Positions 9,738 through 17,162 of a DNA stretch of 64,000 nt are shown piece after piece. The stretch spans positions 1-64,000 of IMG/VR virus record IMGVR_UViG_3300042468_000790. One strand, written 5' to 3'. Source of the stretch: a virus. Made by a program: the position numbers and the translations under genes. The first letter of the stretch is position 1; the number at the start of each line of letters is the position of its first letter. Under the pieces are notes generated by a model. It worked only from the letters and a program-made list of their open reading frames with translations, ran no database searches and was not told the DNA's origin.

Positions 9738-11903
9738 TTAATCTCCTCCTAGTGCTAAAATAAATGGTGTAAGGGTCGAAAACAAACTCTTAGAATAAAA
9801 TGTACCAGAGATAGTACCAGTCTGTTGATTAATTACAACACCATCACCAATTCTAAAGTTCCCAGATTGGTCCGTACTTGTAAATACAACTAATCCTCCA
9901 TTACGAGCATCAGTTTCATTTTCCTGAATTGGAACACCACCAGTTGTAGGAAGAGCAGTTGCAATTTCAGTACCAGAACCAATATATTCTAATGAATGCC
10001 CAGATGCCAAAATACGACTCTGTTTAAAAAATGGCACCTGAGTTCCGATTCCAACTTCATAAGGAACATTATCATTTACCGTAACAGTACAAATACCGGC
10101 AGAAATTGGAGTAGAACTTAAGATTGAATAATAAGTTGGAACCATTACGGGAACCGCTATTGCTGTATTTATCCCAACTTCAGGACCGGTTAATGTAACT
10201 GTCGGAGTAGAAACATATCCCCTACCACTAGAAACCATATCAATTGCAACCACCGACCCATCTTTAACTTCCGCAACTGCTTGTGCAGTAACTCCAAAAT
10301 TAGTTTCTGGATCAGATATAGTAATTTCGGGAGAAACAGAATATCCAGACCCACCAATACTTACCAATATTTTTTCTACTGTATAGAAAAGTTCACCAAA
10401 ATAAATCACCTGACCGTCAAAGGGTCTTATGACATTAATCTTTGCAGTTCCACCAGAGGCATAAGTATGGGAAAATGTAGAAACTCCAGTATAAACTGAG
10501 AATGATGTAGATGAAGCAATACTCACGACTTCAAAAATGTATCCATAATTTCCAGAAGGAAAATTGGAAATAGTGCTAATTGATACAATACCATTATTCA
10601 CATAATTATGAGTAATTGTAGAAGTCCCTACATTTACCACAAACTGATTAGATGCCGGTATTGATATTACATTAAAAATATGATTAGAAGCTCCATTATT
10701 ATCTCCCGGTGCTGGTGGAAAATATGCCGTAGATATACCACCACCAGAATTACAAGAAAATACCAAATTAGACATCGTAACACTGATACCAACAGTAAAA
10801 TTATGATTAGTAGATGTCGTTACGGTCAAAATACCAGTCGTATTAGTATAATTTGCAGTACTAATATTATAATTAGTAACTGCATTTACCGAAGAACAGG
10901 TAAATTTCAATCCGGAAATTGAAACTCCCATTCCAACATTAAAATTATGTGGAGCATTTAAAGTAATTGTAGAGAGTCCTGTAGTATTATTATAAAGTGC
11001 GTTTGTAACATTTAAAGTTGGAGTATTTAAATTCAATACAAAAGTATCTGAATTTTCTGCCGCAGCACTTGTGACTATTCCCGTATATTTCAAGGGTCCA
11101 ATACCATCCGCAACTAGTCCAAAATTACCAAAAGAGGAGTTTGAGTTTGTAAGGTCACATGCAGCACCAGACCCACAAAAAACTGCAACATCATCGCAAA
11201 TAGTAAAGAGAGAAACTAACTGAGCATATCCCTCATTGGTCATCGATGCTCCAATACCACCCTGATTATATTGAGTATAGGAGTCAAGAACCATACTCTT
11301 AGTTGGTCCTATGGCATCATTTCCATCAATCTTTAATCCAATACTGTTTGGAATAAAGTTTGTACAGTTCTGAATATAAGGTGATTGATTGAAGTATCCA
11401 ATCTCTACTGGATTAAAGGCAAAAATTGCACCAGTATTTGCAGGTCCAACAAAGGACATTTCGGCAATATAATTTCCATTACTTACATAAAAAAGGTCTG
11501 CTTGATTTTGTGGAGTGACGGAGACCTCTCTTAAACTATCCCCAACAATACTAACTTGTTCGGGAATCTTAATTGGATTATTTTCTATATAACTTCCAGC
11601 ACTAACCTTAATAACAGTTCCTGTTGTTGCTGCCTCAACTGCTCCTCGGATGGTTCGTTTTGCGTCTCCGAGTTTTTTTCCTGTATTTGTATCGCTTCCG
11701 TCTGTTGTGACATATAAAATATTTGTTACTGTTGCTCCGGCGCCGATGCGGATAATATCAGTTCCTATTCCAGTACGGTCCCTCCTTGCGGTTAATTCAC
11801 CATCATAAGTGTTGTAGGCTAATTCTCCACTTAAGAGATTCTCTATTGTAGGTCTTTTACCTGGAACAGCAGACCTTCTAATCCTAATGGGGGTTCCGTC
11901 CAT
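9738..11903 (-). CDS. Virion structural protein with beta-helix-like N-terminal region
   Basis: 721 residues starting at ATG 11903, about 50 bp downstream of a TATAAATA late promoter. Residues 60-230 (VTTDGSDTNTGKKLGDAKRTI, then GTVIKVSAGSYIENNPI) match the start of pectin-lyase-like parallel beta-helices that recur in cyanophage structural proteins. The middle (about 280-480) is built of Ser/Thr/Asn-rich repeats with NHNFTVG and VSIS motifs. The C-terminus has GYSVSPEITISDP and GRGYVSTPTVTLTGP repeats typical of tail proteins. It is probably a tail or baseplate-periphery protein cotranscribed with the fibre. Exact location in the virion is unknown. Confidence 0.8.
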   Translation of the reverse strand: MDGTPIRIRRSAVPGKRPTIENLLSGELAYNTYDGELTARRDRTGIGTDIIRIGAGATVTNILYVTTDGSDTNTGKKLGDAKRTIRGAVEAATTGTVIKVSAGSYIENNPIKIPEQVSIVGDSLREVSVTPQNQADLFYVSNGNYIAEMSFVGPANTGAIFAFNPVEIGYFNQSPYIQNCTNFIPNSIGLKIDGNDAIGPTKSMVLDSYTQYNQGGIGASMTNEGYAQLVSLFTICDDVAVFCGSGAACDLTNSNSSFGNFGLVADGIGPLKYTGIVTSAAAENSDTFVLNLNTPTLNVTNALYNNTTGLSTITLNAPHNFNVGMGVSISGLKFTCSSVNAVTNYNISTANYTNTTGILTVTTSTNHNFTVGISVTMSNLVFSCNSGGGISTAYFPPAPGDNNGASNHIFNVISIPASNQFVVNVGTSTITHNYVNNGIVSISTISNFPSGNYGYIFEVVSIASSTSFSVYTGVSTFSHTYASGGTAKINVIRPFDGQVIYFGELFYTVEKILVSIGGSGYSVSPEITISDPETNFGVTAQAVAEVKDGSVVAIDMVSSGRGYVSTPTVTLTGPEVGINTAIAVPVMVPTYYSILSSTPISAGICTVTVNDNVPYEVGIGTQVPFFKQSRILASGHSLEYIGSGTEIATALPTTGGVPIQENETDARNGGLVVFTSTDQSGNFRIGDGVVINQQTGTISGTFYSKSLFSTLTPFILALGGD

Positions 11904-11955
11904 TTATAACATTCGGTATTTACCAAAATTAGACAGTATATACTGCCATTTGATT

Positions 11956-11963
11956 TATTTATA
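11956..11963 (-). promoter_or_regulatory. T4-type late promoter for the fibre operon
   Basis: An exact TATAAATA on the minus strand, about 50 bp upstream of ATG 11903. T4-type late genes are read from this single -10 element by the phage sigma (gp55) and gp33. Confidence 0.75.
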
Positions 11964-11968
11964 AAACC

Positions 11969-12340
11969 TCAAGAAGCATTATTTTTTCTTGGACGATAGG
12001 CATAAAGATTTGTGGGTAATGGAGGTTTCATCCATTCTTGTATTTTATCAAATCGTTCTTCACTATAAAAATCTTGCTGAACATACCACAGTTTCCAGTG
12101 CTCGTGCCCCTTAGATTGATTACAGGAATGGCAAGAGCATACTACATTCGTAGTAGTATCTAATCCACCTTTTGATTGAGGAACTATGTGGTCTATTGTA
12201 AGATTATCTTCGGACTCACAATAGGCACACTTATGATTCCAACTCTCTTTGATATCTTTTCTCCATATTCGTTTAGCATCCCCAGAACTTGCTGTACAAA
12301 GATTAAACAGATACTCTTTAGGCGAATGGAGAGGTCCCAT
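11969..12340 (-). CDS. HNH endonuclease
   Basis: 123 residues. The HNH core is complete: CAYC (residues 38-41), DHIVPQSKGG with the catalytic His, Asn in TTTNVV, and CHSCN closing a structural zinc site. The domain has the usual size for a free-standing phage HNH nuclease. It starts two bases after the stop of a 32-codon ORF and lies downstream of the fibre late promoter. It is probably a selfish homing endonuclease, or else a DNA-processing nuclease. No intron is visible beside it. Confidence 0.85.
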   Translation of the reverse strand: MGPLHSPKEYLFNLCTASSGDAKRIWRKDIKESWNHKCAYCESEDNLTIDHIVPQSKGGLDTTTNVVCSCHSCNQSKGHEHWKLWYVQQDFYSEERFDKIQEWMKPPLPTNLYAYRPRKNNAS

Positions 12341-12343
12341 AAG

Positions 12344-12442
12344 TTACTGCGACTTATGATTATTTAGAGTTATTGAGATGGTTTCTTTTAGACAAATCCA
12401 AATATAACTAAACTGTTCGGATAATGTTGTCTTATGATTCAT
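12344..12442 (-). CDS. Possible 32-residue peptide
   Basis: This ORF starts at an ATG overlapping the stop of the preceding 29-codon ORF (ATGA) and stops two bases before the HNH start. The position in an unbroken chain of overlapping genes is the main evidence. The sequence starts MNHKTTLSEQF and has no recognisable domain. Confidence 0.4.
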   Translation of the reverse strand: MNHKTTLSEQFSYIWICLKETISITLNNHKSQ

Positions 12443-12528
12443 TCTTCTTTATTTCTTCCAAAATTATAACCCCAATAAATGATATACAAATCAAAGAAAA
12501 CATTAAACCAATTGATATTTTGCATCAT
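12439..12528 (-). CDS. Possible 29-residue aromatic peptide
   Basis: It starts at an ATG overlapping the stop of the 106-residue gene (ATGA) and is hydrophobic and aromatic, with a central stretch FFDLYIIYWGYNFG that could lie in a membrane. It ends in charged RNKEE. Function is unknown. Coupled start and stop positions support translation. Confidence 0.45.
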   Translation of the reverse strand: MMQNINWFNVFFDLYIIYWGYNFGRNKEE

Positions 12529-12845
12529 ACCACAAAAGGTTTTTGTTGACCCTCGGGAAGTTTAATTTGTGGTAGTGATCTGTTAGGTCCATTTCCACCA
12601 GTTGAGATTGGACTTTCCCAAGAACTACCAACAGCACCTTGCACTACCTCATTCGTAGGAAGTGCTTTCGGCATTTCAATATCAATCACCTGACCCATCA
12701 GGAACTTATTTCTTAAGATTGACCGATTAGCAGGGTCAAAAGCAACCATTGCCAGTGCATCTTGTTCTTCACCACAGTCTAGGATTTTTCTACCAGTCTT
12801 AGTCTCAATGACGGAAAAATAATCTTCTGTATTATACTTTTTCAT
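12525..12845 (-). CDS. Conserved hypothetical protein, 106 residues
   Basis: The start at ATG 12845 overlaps the upstream gene by 14 bp. The N-terminal half (MKKYNTEDYFSVIETKTG then DALAMVAFDP) looks like a small alpha/beta fold. The C-terminal third is Gly/Pro/Asn-rich and probably disordered. I do not recognise a family. It is in an operon with its neighbours under the promoter at 13088-13116. Confidence 0.7.
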   Translation of the reverse strand: MKKYNTEDYFSVIETKTGRKILDCGEEQDALAMVAFDPANRSILRNKFLMGQVIDIEMPKALPTNEVVQGAVGSSWESPISTGGNGPNRSLPQIKLPEGQQKPFVV

Positions 12846-13065
12846 TATTTGGTTGCGAAGGAATTACTGGATTACGATTGACATTCTTAATGACGATAAA
12901 AGCATCTTTTTGATAAGTAACAGTACCAAAAGGTTTAGACCACTTTGGATTTGCATCTGGATGAGTTGCAGTACCAGTTATGGCACAACCACCGACTTGT
13001 ACTACAATCTCATCCGTTGGTTCCCATCCAAGTTCTGCGATGAGTTCGTTAATCCTTTCTATCAT
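12832..13065 (-). CDS. Conserved hypothetical protein, 77 residues
   Basis: Begins MIERINELIAELGWEPTDEI and is the first gene after a near-consensus promoter (TATAAT at 13088-13093). It has no cysteine pairs, signal peptide or membrane segment. Function is unknown. Confidence 0.7.
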   Translation of the reverse strand: MIERINELIAELGWEPTDEIVVQVGGCAITGTATHPDANPKWSKPFGTVTYQKDAFIVIKNVNRNPVIPSQPNNEKV

Positions 13066-13087
13066 TTTGCTTTTGAGTTCTTTCAGT

Positions 13088-13116
13088 ATTATAGACCATT
13101 TTTATCGGTCTGTAAA
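13088..13116 (-). promoter_or_regulatory. Sigma70 promoter for 13065 leftward
   Basis: TTTACA (13111-13116) and TATAAT (13088-13093) are 17 bp apart on the minus strand. A frame passing through this stretch looks protein-like but is better explained as promoter. Confidence 0.75.
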
Positions 13117-13157
13117 GATTAGGCCAAGTATCTTGGATAATCTCTGCGAGGATATCA

Positions 13158-13862
13158 TCAATACTTTTCCAAACAATATATGCCGTTCTTTTCAGTAATC
13201 GCAGAGCAAGTATCCACAAAATCACCACAACACATATAAGTGATTTTACCAAAGTTACGAATATTTCCAGAATGTATATGCCCGCAAATTACACCAGAAT
13301 ATTTCTTATCTCTTTGGGCACAATAAGAAGCAATATCGGTCTCATATTGATTGATATAATTCTTTCCTCTTACAGTATTCTTGAGGAAATATACTAAAGA
13401 AAATCTAAAGAATCTTTCCAACCAAATACTTAAGGGTGTAATTAATTCATAACCTTTATTGAACATTAATTGCTTCCAAGACCCAGAAGAGTACTCAGAA
13501 TACTTATCTCCGTGAATACAAAGAAACTTATTTCCCTTTGAGTCCTTATGAATATACTCTTCTACCATCTTAAAGTTCTTGTGTTCAAAGTCAGTATAAC
13601 GACGAATCATTCCCTCGTGATTACCAAGAATATAAACAATCTCGGTTCCTTTCTTTGCGAGATTGAGTATTTGATGAACGCATTCAGTATGTTCCTTTTT
13701 CCAAAGAGTATTATATTTTTCCATACAGTAGATGTCTATAATGTCACCTACCAGAACTAACTTTTTGGTTTTGAGTTCTTTCAGAAACTTAAGAAACTTT
13801 TCGGTATTACATCTTGGAGTTCCTAAATGCACATCTGAAACAAATACCGTATCGTAAGTCAT
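13158..13862 (-). CDS. Calcineurin-like metallophosphoesterase (LpxH-like)
   Basis: 234 residues with all five metal-site motifs in order: DVHLG (10-14), GDIID (39-43), GNHE (81-84), a late HGDKY (about 117) and GHIH (195-198). The layout resembles UDP-2,3-diacylglucosamine hydrolase-like enzymes. The substrate in a phage is unknown: it could be a nucleotide, a phospholipid sugar or a signalling nucleotide. The gene follows an extended -10 box and has ATG 13862 as start. Confidence 0.85.
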   Translation of the reverse strand: MTYDTVFVSDVHLGTPRCNTEKFLKFLKELKTKKLVLVGDIIDIYCMEKYNTLWKKEHTECVHQILNLAKKGTEIVYILGNHEGMIRRYTDFEHKNFKMVEEYIHKDSKGNKFLCIHGDKYSEYSSGSWKQLMFNKGYELITPLSIWLERFFRFSLVYFLKNTVRGKNYINQYETDIASYCAQRDKKYSGVICGHIHSGNIRNFGKITYMCCGDFVDTCSAITEKNGIYCLEKY

Positions 13863-13887
13863 AAAGAGTTATGGTTTTATCTTATGT

Positions 13888-13893
13888 ATTATA
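13888..13893 (-). promoter_or_regulatory. Extended -10 box for the metallophosphoesterase
   Basis: TGCTATAAT on the minus strand, about 25 bp upstream of ATG 13862. No good -35 box is seen, which fits an extended -10 promoter. It overlaps the stop of the 21-codon ORF. Confidence 0.5.
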
Positions 13894-13954
13894 GCAGAGA
13901 CATTATGAAAAGGAACACTCCGAATGCTATGAATGCTGCGAGGATTGTTAGCAT
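13889..13954 (-). CDS. Possible 21-residue membrane peptide
   Basis: Starts at an ATG overlapping the last codons of the homing endonuclease. It encodes MLTILAAFIAFGVFLFIMSLL, one complete hydrophobic helix. Size and composition resemble the tiny membrane peptides of the nearby hli operon. Evidence is composition and coupling only. Confidence 0.4.
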   Translation of the reverse strand: MLTILAAFIAFGVFLFIMSLL

Positions 13955-14568
13955 CTTTCTATAAATGAAATTACTTCTTGAACTGGTAAAGTATCTATAA
14001 AGTGTTCGGTCATTCCACGACCCATACTCATTTCATTTAGTGGTGCCTTATATGAAGAAAAATGATTAAGAACTTTCCTTTCCAAGTTCCAAATATCTAT
14101 GGACTTCCCAGACCATTCTCCAATCAGTTCTGCGGTTTCTTTTTTACGATATAACCAACCCTTATAAGACCTACCGACTTTATACTTACCATTATGGAGT
14201 TTTATGAAATAGAGTTTGTCTGGATGCTCTGGGTCTTTACATACCCACCCGATTGATTGTGGATATGGTTTTCCTTTTCTAGGACTAACTTTTCCAGTAT
14301 TTGCTTTTTTGGTTGCTTCTATTGCTTTTTGAGAACAAGATTTTCCATAGTTTGGATTATTTTCTCCAGCATAACTTCTTCTTTTACTTATAACTCTTTC
14401 AGCAAAATCTGGTGCTTGTGCCGGATTTCCATAGTCATTACGAATACGAATTTTTACACCACATTCCTTAAGAACTTTACTGACCTTATGATGAGAGATG
14501 TTAAGTTGTTTAGCAACATCTCTCATTTTCATACCAGAATTATATAAATCTATTATTTCATTTACCAC
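13948..14568 (-). CDS. Homing endonuclease beside psbA (HTH, NUMOD3-like, GIY-YIG-like)
   Basis: 206 residues from a GTG start at 14568. Residues 1-40 form a helix-turn-helix (MRDVAKQLNISHHKVSKVL). Residues about 65-100 hold two NUMOD3-like DNA-binding motifs (GENNPNYGK, KANTGKVSPRKGK). The C-terminal half has the GIY-YIG/T5orf172 pattern: YFIKLHNGKYKVGRS, a following Arg and a Glu in LERKVLNHF. It sits immediately downstream of psbA, as the free-standing F-CphI endonuclease does in phage S-PM2, where it cleaves at the intron insertion site. By analogy it may spread one of the psbA introns. It has its own late promoter. Confidence 0.8.
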   Translation of the reverse strand: MVNEIIDLYNSGMKMRDVAKQLNISHHKVSKVLKECGVKIRIRNDYGNPAQAPDFAERVISKRRSYAGENNPNYGKSCSQKAIEATKKANTGKVSPRKGKPYPQSIGWVCKDPEHPDKLYFIKLHNGKYKVGRSYKGWLYRKKETAELIGEWSGKSIDIWNLERKVLNHFSSYKAPLNEMSMGRGMTEHFIDTLPVQEVISFIERC

Positions 14569-14591
14569 AACTTCTATACCAAAGTTATAAC

Positions 14592-14599
14592 TATTTATA
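14592..14599 (-). promoter_or_regulatory. Late promoter for the psbA-linked endonuclease
   Basis: TATAAATA on the minus strand, directly continuing the U-run of the psbA terminator and 24 bp upstream of the GTG start at 14568. Confidence 0.75.
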
Positions 14600-14623
14600 A
14601 AAAAAGGAACTTCGAAGAGTTCC
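14597..14623 (-). terminator. psbA terminator
   Basis: Inverted repeat GGAACT/AGTTCC around a 6-nt loop, followed on the minus strand by a run of T. It lies about 30 bp after the psbA stop. Confidence 0.8.
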
Positions 14624-14651
14624 CTTATTATACCATTATTTGGTTTTTATA

Positions 14652-16437
14652 TCAACCGATTGACGGTGCCGTTAAAGCAACTTCTTGAGTAGAAGCGGCA
14701 GCAAGGTCAAGTGGAAAATTGTGAGCATTCCGTTCATGCCGTTTTTGTTATCGTAAGAACTCTTTATTTCTTACTTCTTACTGTCGCCAGTAAGACCAGA
14801 CTATCTCTTCATCCGTTCTGGATGCTGGGCATTCGTGGGTAGATTATTGTTGGAACTCACTACCTAGTCGTTAGACCTGCCGAAGAACCTATGTCCTCTT
14901 CGGATTGGTACGGGATTGTCTACTTGAGAGTTTCCCCGTTTAACCCAGTTTCGTCAAGGAATATTCCTATTCCAGGGTGACTACATTTAGGAAATCACTT
15001 CCATACCAAGACCAGCACGATTAAGAATGTCAGCCCAAGTAGGAATTACTCGGTTTTGACTATCAACGATGGACTGGTTAAAATTAAAACCGTTGCACTA
15101 GACCCATAAGTTTTCCATCCTTATGGAGTGGACTATATCTTCATCCCAGTAGGATGTCGGACGCTTAAACCTGTTATTAAGGAAACTATATTCCTCAGGT
15201 AGTCTCTGAACCTTTCTTGAGTGTACTCAAGACTTGGCTGCTGATTGCCCTTTTATTTGGAGGGTTTCCAGCAATTCATCCGATGTTTGCCGTTAAATTG
15301 CTTTAACGGAACCCCAATTGAGGTTAAAAGCCATCGTAGAAACCCCGAGAGCAGTGAACCAAATTCCAACAACAGGCCATGTAGCAAGAAAGAAATGAAG
15401 CGACCTAGAGTTATTAAACGAAGCATATTGAAAAATAAGGCGTCCAAAATAACCATGAGCGGCAACGATATTGTATGTCTCTTCTTCTTGTCCGAACTTG
15501 TAACCATAATTCTGTGATTCAGTTTCTGTAGTTTCACGAACGAGTGACGAAGTAACCAAAGAACCGTGCATCGCAGAGAACAGTGAACCACCGAACACAC
15601 CAGCAACTCCAAGCATGTGGAATGGGTGCATAAGGATGTTATGTTCTGCCTGGAATACAAGCATATAGTTAAAAGTACCAGAGATGCCTAGTGGCATAGC
15701 GTCAGAGAAAGAACCTTGACCGAAGGGATAGACCAAGAATACGGCACTCGCAGCAGCAACAGGTGCTGAGTAAGCGACGCAAATCCAAGGACGCATACCT
15801 AGACGGTAAGAAAGTTCCCATTCACGACCCATATAAGCATAGATGCCGATGAGGAAGTGAAATACAACGAGTTGGAATGGACCCCCATTATAGCAATCGG
15901 GGGACTATATGTTTCCATATAGATTGGACTATATCTTCACCTTATTTCTATTTAAGGTGTTGGGCGCTAATCTGGTATTACTCAACACGCTTGTTGACCC
16001 CAGTAGTCTCTGAACCTTCCACAGAAGTATCGTCTGTGGCTTGGCTGCTGATTGCCTTGTCGTATAAACGATTTAGGGTTCCAGCAATTCACCCAATTTA
16101 TAGTGACCCTATTTTACTTAAGCCACTCATCAAGACTTGCAGCTTCCCAGATTGGGTAGAAATGCAGTCCGATAGCATTAGAAGAAGGAACAACGGCACC
16201 AGAGATGATGTTGTTACCATACATTAGAGAACCCGCTACTGGTTCACGAATGCCGTCAATGTCCACTGGGGGAGCACCAACGAAAGCGATAATGAAGCAA
16301 ACCGTTGCCGCAAGAAGGCAAGGCACCATCAATACACCAAACCACCCGACATAAAGACGATTATTGGTAGATGTAATCCAGTCACAGAAATCGTTCCAAG
16401 TATTTGTGGAACGTTGTTGAGCAATTGTAGCAGTCAT
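14652..16437 (-). CDS. psbA: Photosystem II D1 protein, four exons split by three group I introns
   Basis: Exons 16437-16121, 15893-15321, 15095-14994 and 14739-14652 join to 1,080 nt, giving 359 residues, the normal D1 length. Each junction restores the expected D1 sequence. All three introns are in phase 2 (CT|C, CT|C, AT|G). Exon 1 holds the first transmembrane helix. Exon 2 holds the herbicide/QB and redox-Tyr regions. Exon 4 starts inside codon Met331 and carries the C-terminal manganese-cluster ligands (His332, Glu333, His337, Asp342, Ala344) and a processed tail. Phage D1 replaces the fast-turnover host protein so photosynthesis continues during infection. Without splicing, exon 1 would stop two codons past the junction. 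It has a consensus promoter, a structured leader and its own terminator. Confidence 0.95.
14740..14993 (-). ncRNA. Group I intron 3 of psbA (254 nt)
   Basis: Exon GUGAU pairs with GUCAC in the intron (U-G at the splice site) and the intron ends in G before GCATGAACGG. The core is of a different subtype from introns 1 and 2: R-like TCTAACGACTAGG and S-like GAAGAGATAGTCTGG. It interrupts codon 331, just before the manganese ligands. Subgroup is not assigned. Confidence 0.85.
15096..15320 (-). ncRNA. Group I intron 2 of psbA (225 nt)
   Basis: The P, Q, R and S core elements match intron 1 almost base for base, including GCAATCAGCAGCCAAG and GGTTCAGAGACTAC, while the peripheral arms differ. Exon AACCU pairs with guide GGGUU, giving the required U-G pair. 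The intron ends in G before CAACGG. Insertion is in codon 297. Confidence 0.9.
15894..16120 (-). ncRNA. Group I intron 1 of psbA (227 nt)
   Basis: The conserved core elements are all present: P (AATTGCTGGAA), Q (AATCAGCAGC), R (GTTCAGAGACTA) and S (AAGATATAGTCC). The 5' site follows a U that pairs with G in an internal guide (exon AGUGGCU with GGUCACU) and the intron ends in G. No ORF is present. Size and position (codon 106) resemble the short psbA intron reported in phage S-PM2. Confidence 0.9.
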
Positions 16438-16578
16438 TTAAATAAAAAGGGTAAGTATGAGTTCGGGGGAACGAACTGGTTACATTATGTTCCACGACAC
16501 CCTCCATCGTGGATATGAGGGATTCTTTACTTCTCGTGATCCCGGTTGGAGAAGACACGGTTCTTAATCCGTGTATGT
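16438..16578 (-). promoter_or_regulatory. Structured psbA mRNA leader
   Basis: A leader of about 140 nt between the promoter and ATG 16437. A 5'-terminal hairpin (CACGG...CCGTG) is followed by stems CCACGA/TCGTGG and GTTCG/CGAAC. A role in mRNA stability or light-dependent translation is possible but inferred. Confidence 0.5.
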
Positions 16579-16582
16579 ATAT

Positions 16583-16611
16583 ATAATAACACTGTTAGGA
16601 AATCCTGTCAA
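16583..16611 (-). promoter_or_regulatory. psbA promoter
   Basis: TTGACA (16606-16611) and TATTAT (16583-16588) with a 17-bp spacer on the minus strand. It is a near-perfect host sigma70-type promoter. Confidence 0.85.
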
Positions 16612-16656
16612 TAGGTCCAATTACCTAAGTGGCACAGCATAAATAAGAACCCTTTG

Positions 16657-16818
16657 TCAGCAGGAATATTCGTTGATTTTATCCAAAACCATATTCAAGT
16701 ATTGGTCCGCAAGTGCTTTTGGGTCCGAAGTATATCCAATATGTTCAGTCTGAAGTTTCTGCTTCAACTTCAGAACCTGATACTTCATTTCTTCTTTAGT
16801 CAATTGTCCTCTGGGCAT
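16657..16818 (-). CDS. Conserved small protein, 53 residues
   Basis: Starts MPRGQLTKEEMKYQVLKLKQ and is a charged, mostly helical protein ending NEYSC. Its codon use and sequence look real and small proteins with this start recur in cyanomyoviruses. The ATG directly follows the U-run of the hli-operon terminator. The only Shine-Dalgarno-like sequence (AAGGA) lies in the 3' arm of that hairpin. Function is unknown. Confidence 0.75.
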   Translation of the reverse strand: MPRGQLTKEEMKYQVLKLKQKLQTEHIGYTSDPKALADQYLNMVLDKINEYSC

Positions 16819-16854
16819 AAAAAATCCTTCTCTCCGTATTTAGAGAGAAGGATT
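16819..16854 (-). terminator. hli-operon terminator, overlapping the next gene's ribosome-binding site
   Basis: A perfect 12-bp stem (16823-16834 with 16843-16854), 8-nt loop and U-run. The 3' arm contains AAGGA just before ATG 16818, so folding would hide that site. Confidence 0.85.
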
Positions 16855-16861
16855 GATATAA

Positions 16862-16951
16862 TTATTTTTTTAATGTGAGTTTCAATATATTAAGTGCTAT
16901 TGCTGATATGAATACTCCGCAGAATATTGAGAGAATATCAGAAGTCACCAT
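16862..16951 (-). CDS. Tiny membrane peptide, 29 residues
   Basis: The ATG at 16951 overlaps the last codons of hli (ATGGTGA), so translation is probably coupled. It consists of one hydrophobic helix (ILSIFCGVFISAIALNIL) and a Lys-rich end. It is the last gene before the terminator. A photosystem accessory role is suggested only by the operon and the size. Confidence 0.6.
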   Translation of the reverse strand: MVTSDILSIFCGVFISAIALNILKLTLKK

Positions 16952-17064
16952 ACTCCCGGAAGAATTTGACCGGTGGTAAGATAAGTGCCTACGGCAATTA
17001 CAAAACCAAGCATGGCAAGTCTTCCGTTTAAAATTTCTGCCTCGGGGGTAAATCCAAATTTCAT
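16945..17064 (-). CDS. hli: High-light-inducible protein (39 residues)
   Basis: The single helix carries the chlorophyll a/b-binding signature EAEILNGRLAMLGF and ends LPGVW. A strong ribosome-binding site (AAGGAG) precedes ATG 17064. HLIPs dissipate excess excitation and help photosystem II repair. Phage copies are short like this one. It is second of two hli genes in a four-gene operon leading to psbA. Confidence 0.92.
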   Translation of the reverse strand: MKFGFTPEAEILNGRLAMLGFVIAVGTYLTTGQILPGVW

Positions 17065-17075
17065 TTTGTTTCTCC

Positions 17076-17162
17076 TTAGTAAGTGTCGGAAAGTTGATTG
17101 ATAGAGTGTGCAAGAAGCACAAGAAAAGAAATGCTCGTTACGGTAAAAATGAGTTCGTTCAT
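17076..17162 (-). CDS. Tiny membrane peptide, 28 residues
   Basis: ATG 17162 overlaps the stop of the upstream hli (TGATG). The sequence MNELIFTVTSISFLVLLAHSIN is a single membrane helix. It is flanked by two hli genes, so it is probably translated and possibly a photosystem-associated peptide. Family is not recognised. Confidence 0.6.
   Translation of the reverse strand: MNELIFTVTSISFLVLLAHSINQLSDTY

Noticed and set aside
13049-13252. A 67-codon minus-strand frame overlapping the end of the metallophosphoesterase
   Set aside because: It covers a TTTACA-17-TATAAT promoter and has no good start. The promoter explanation is stronger.
15253-15660. A 135-codon minus-strand ORF in the psbA region
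   Set aside because: It is a different frame of exon 2 and intron 2. The D1 reading is unambiguous.
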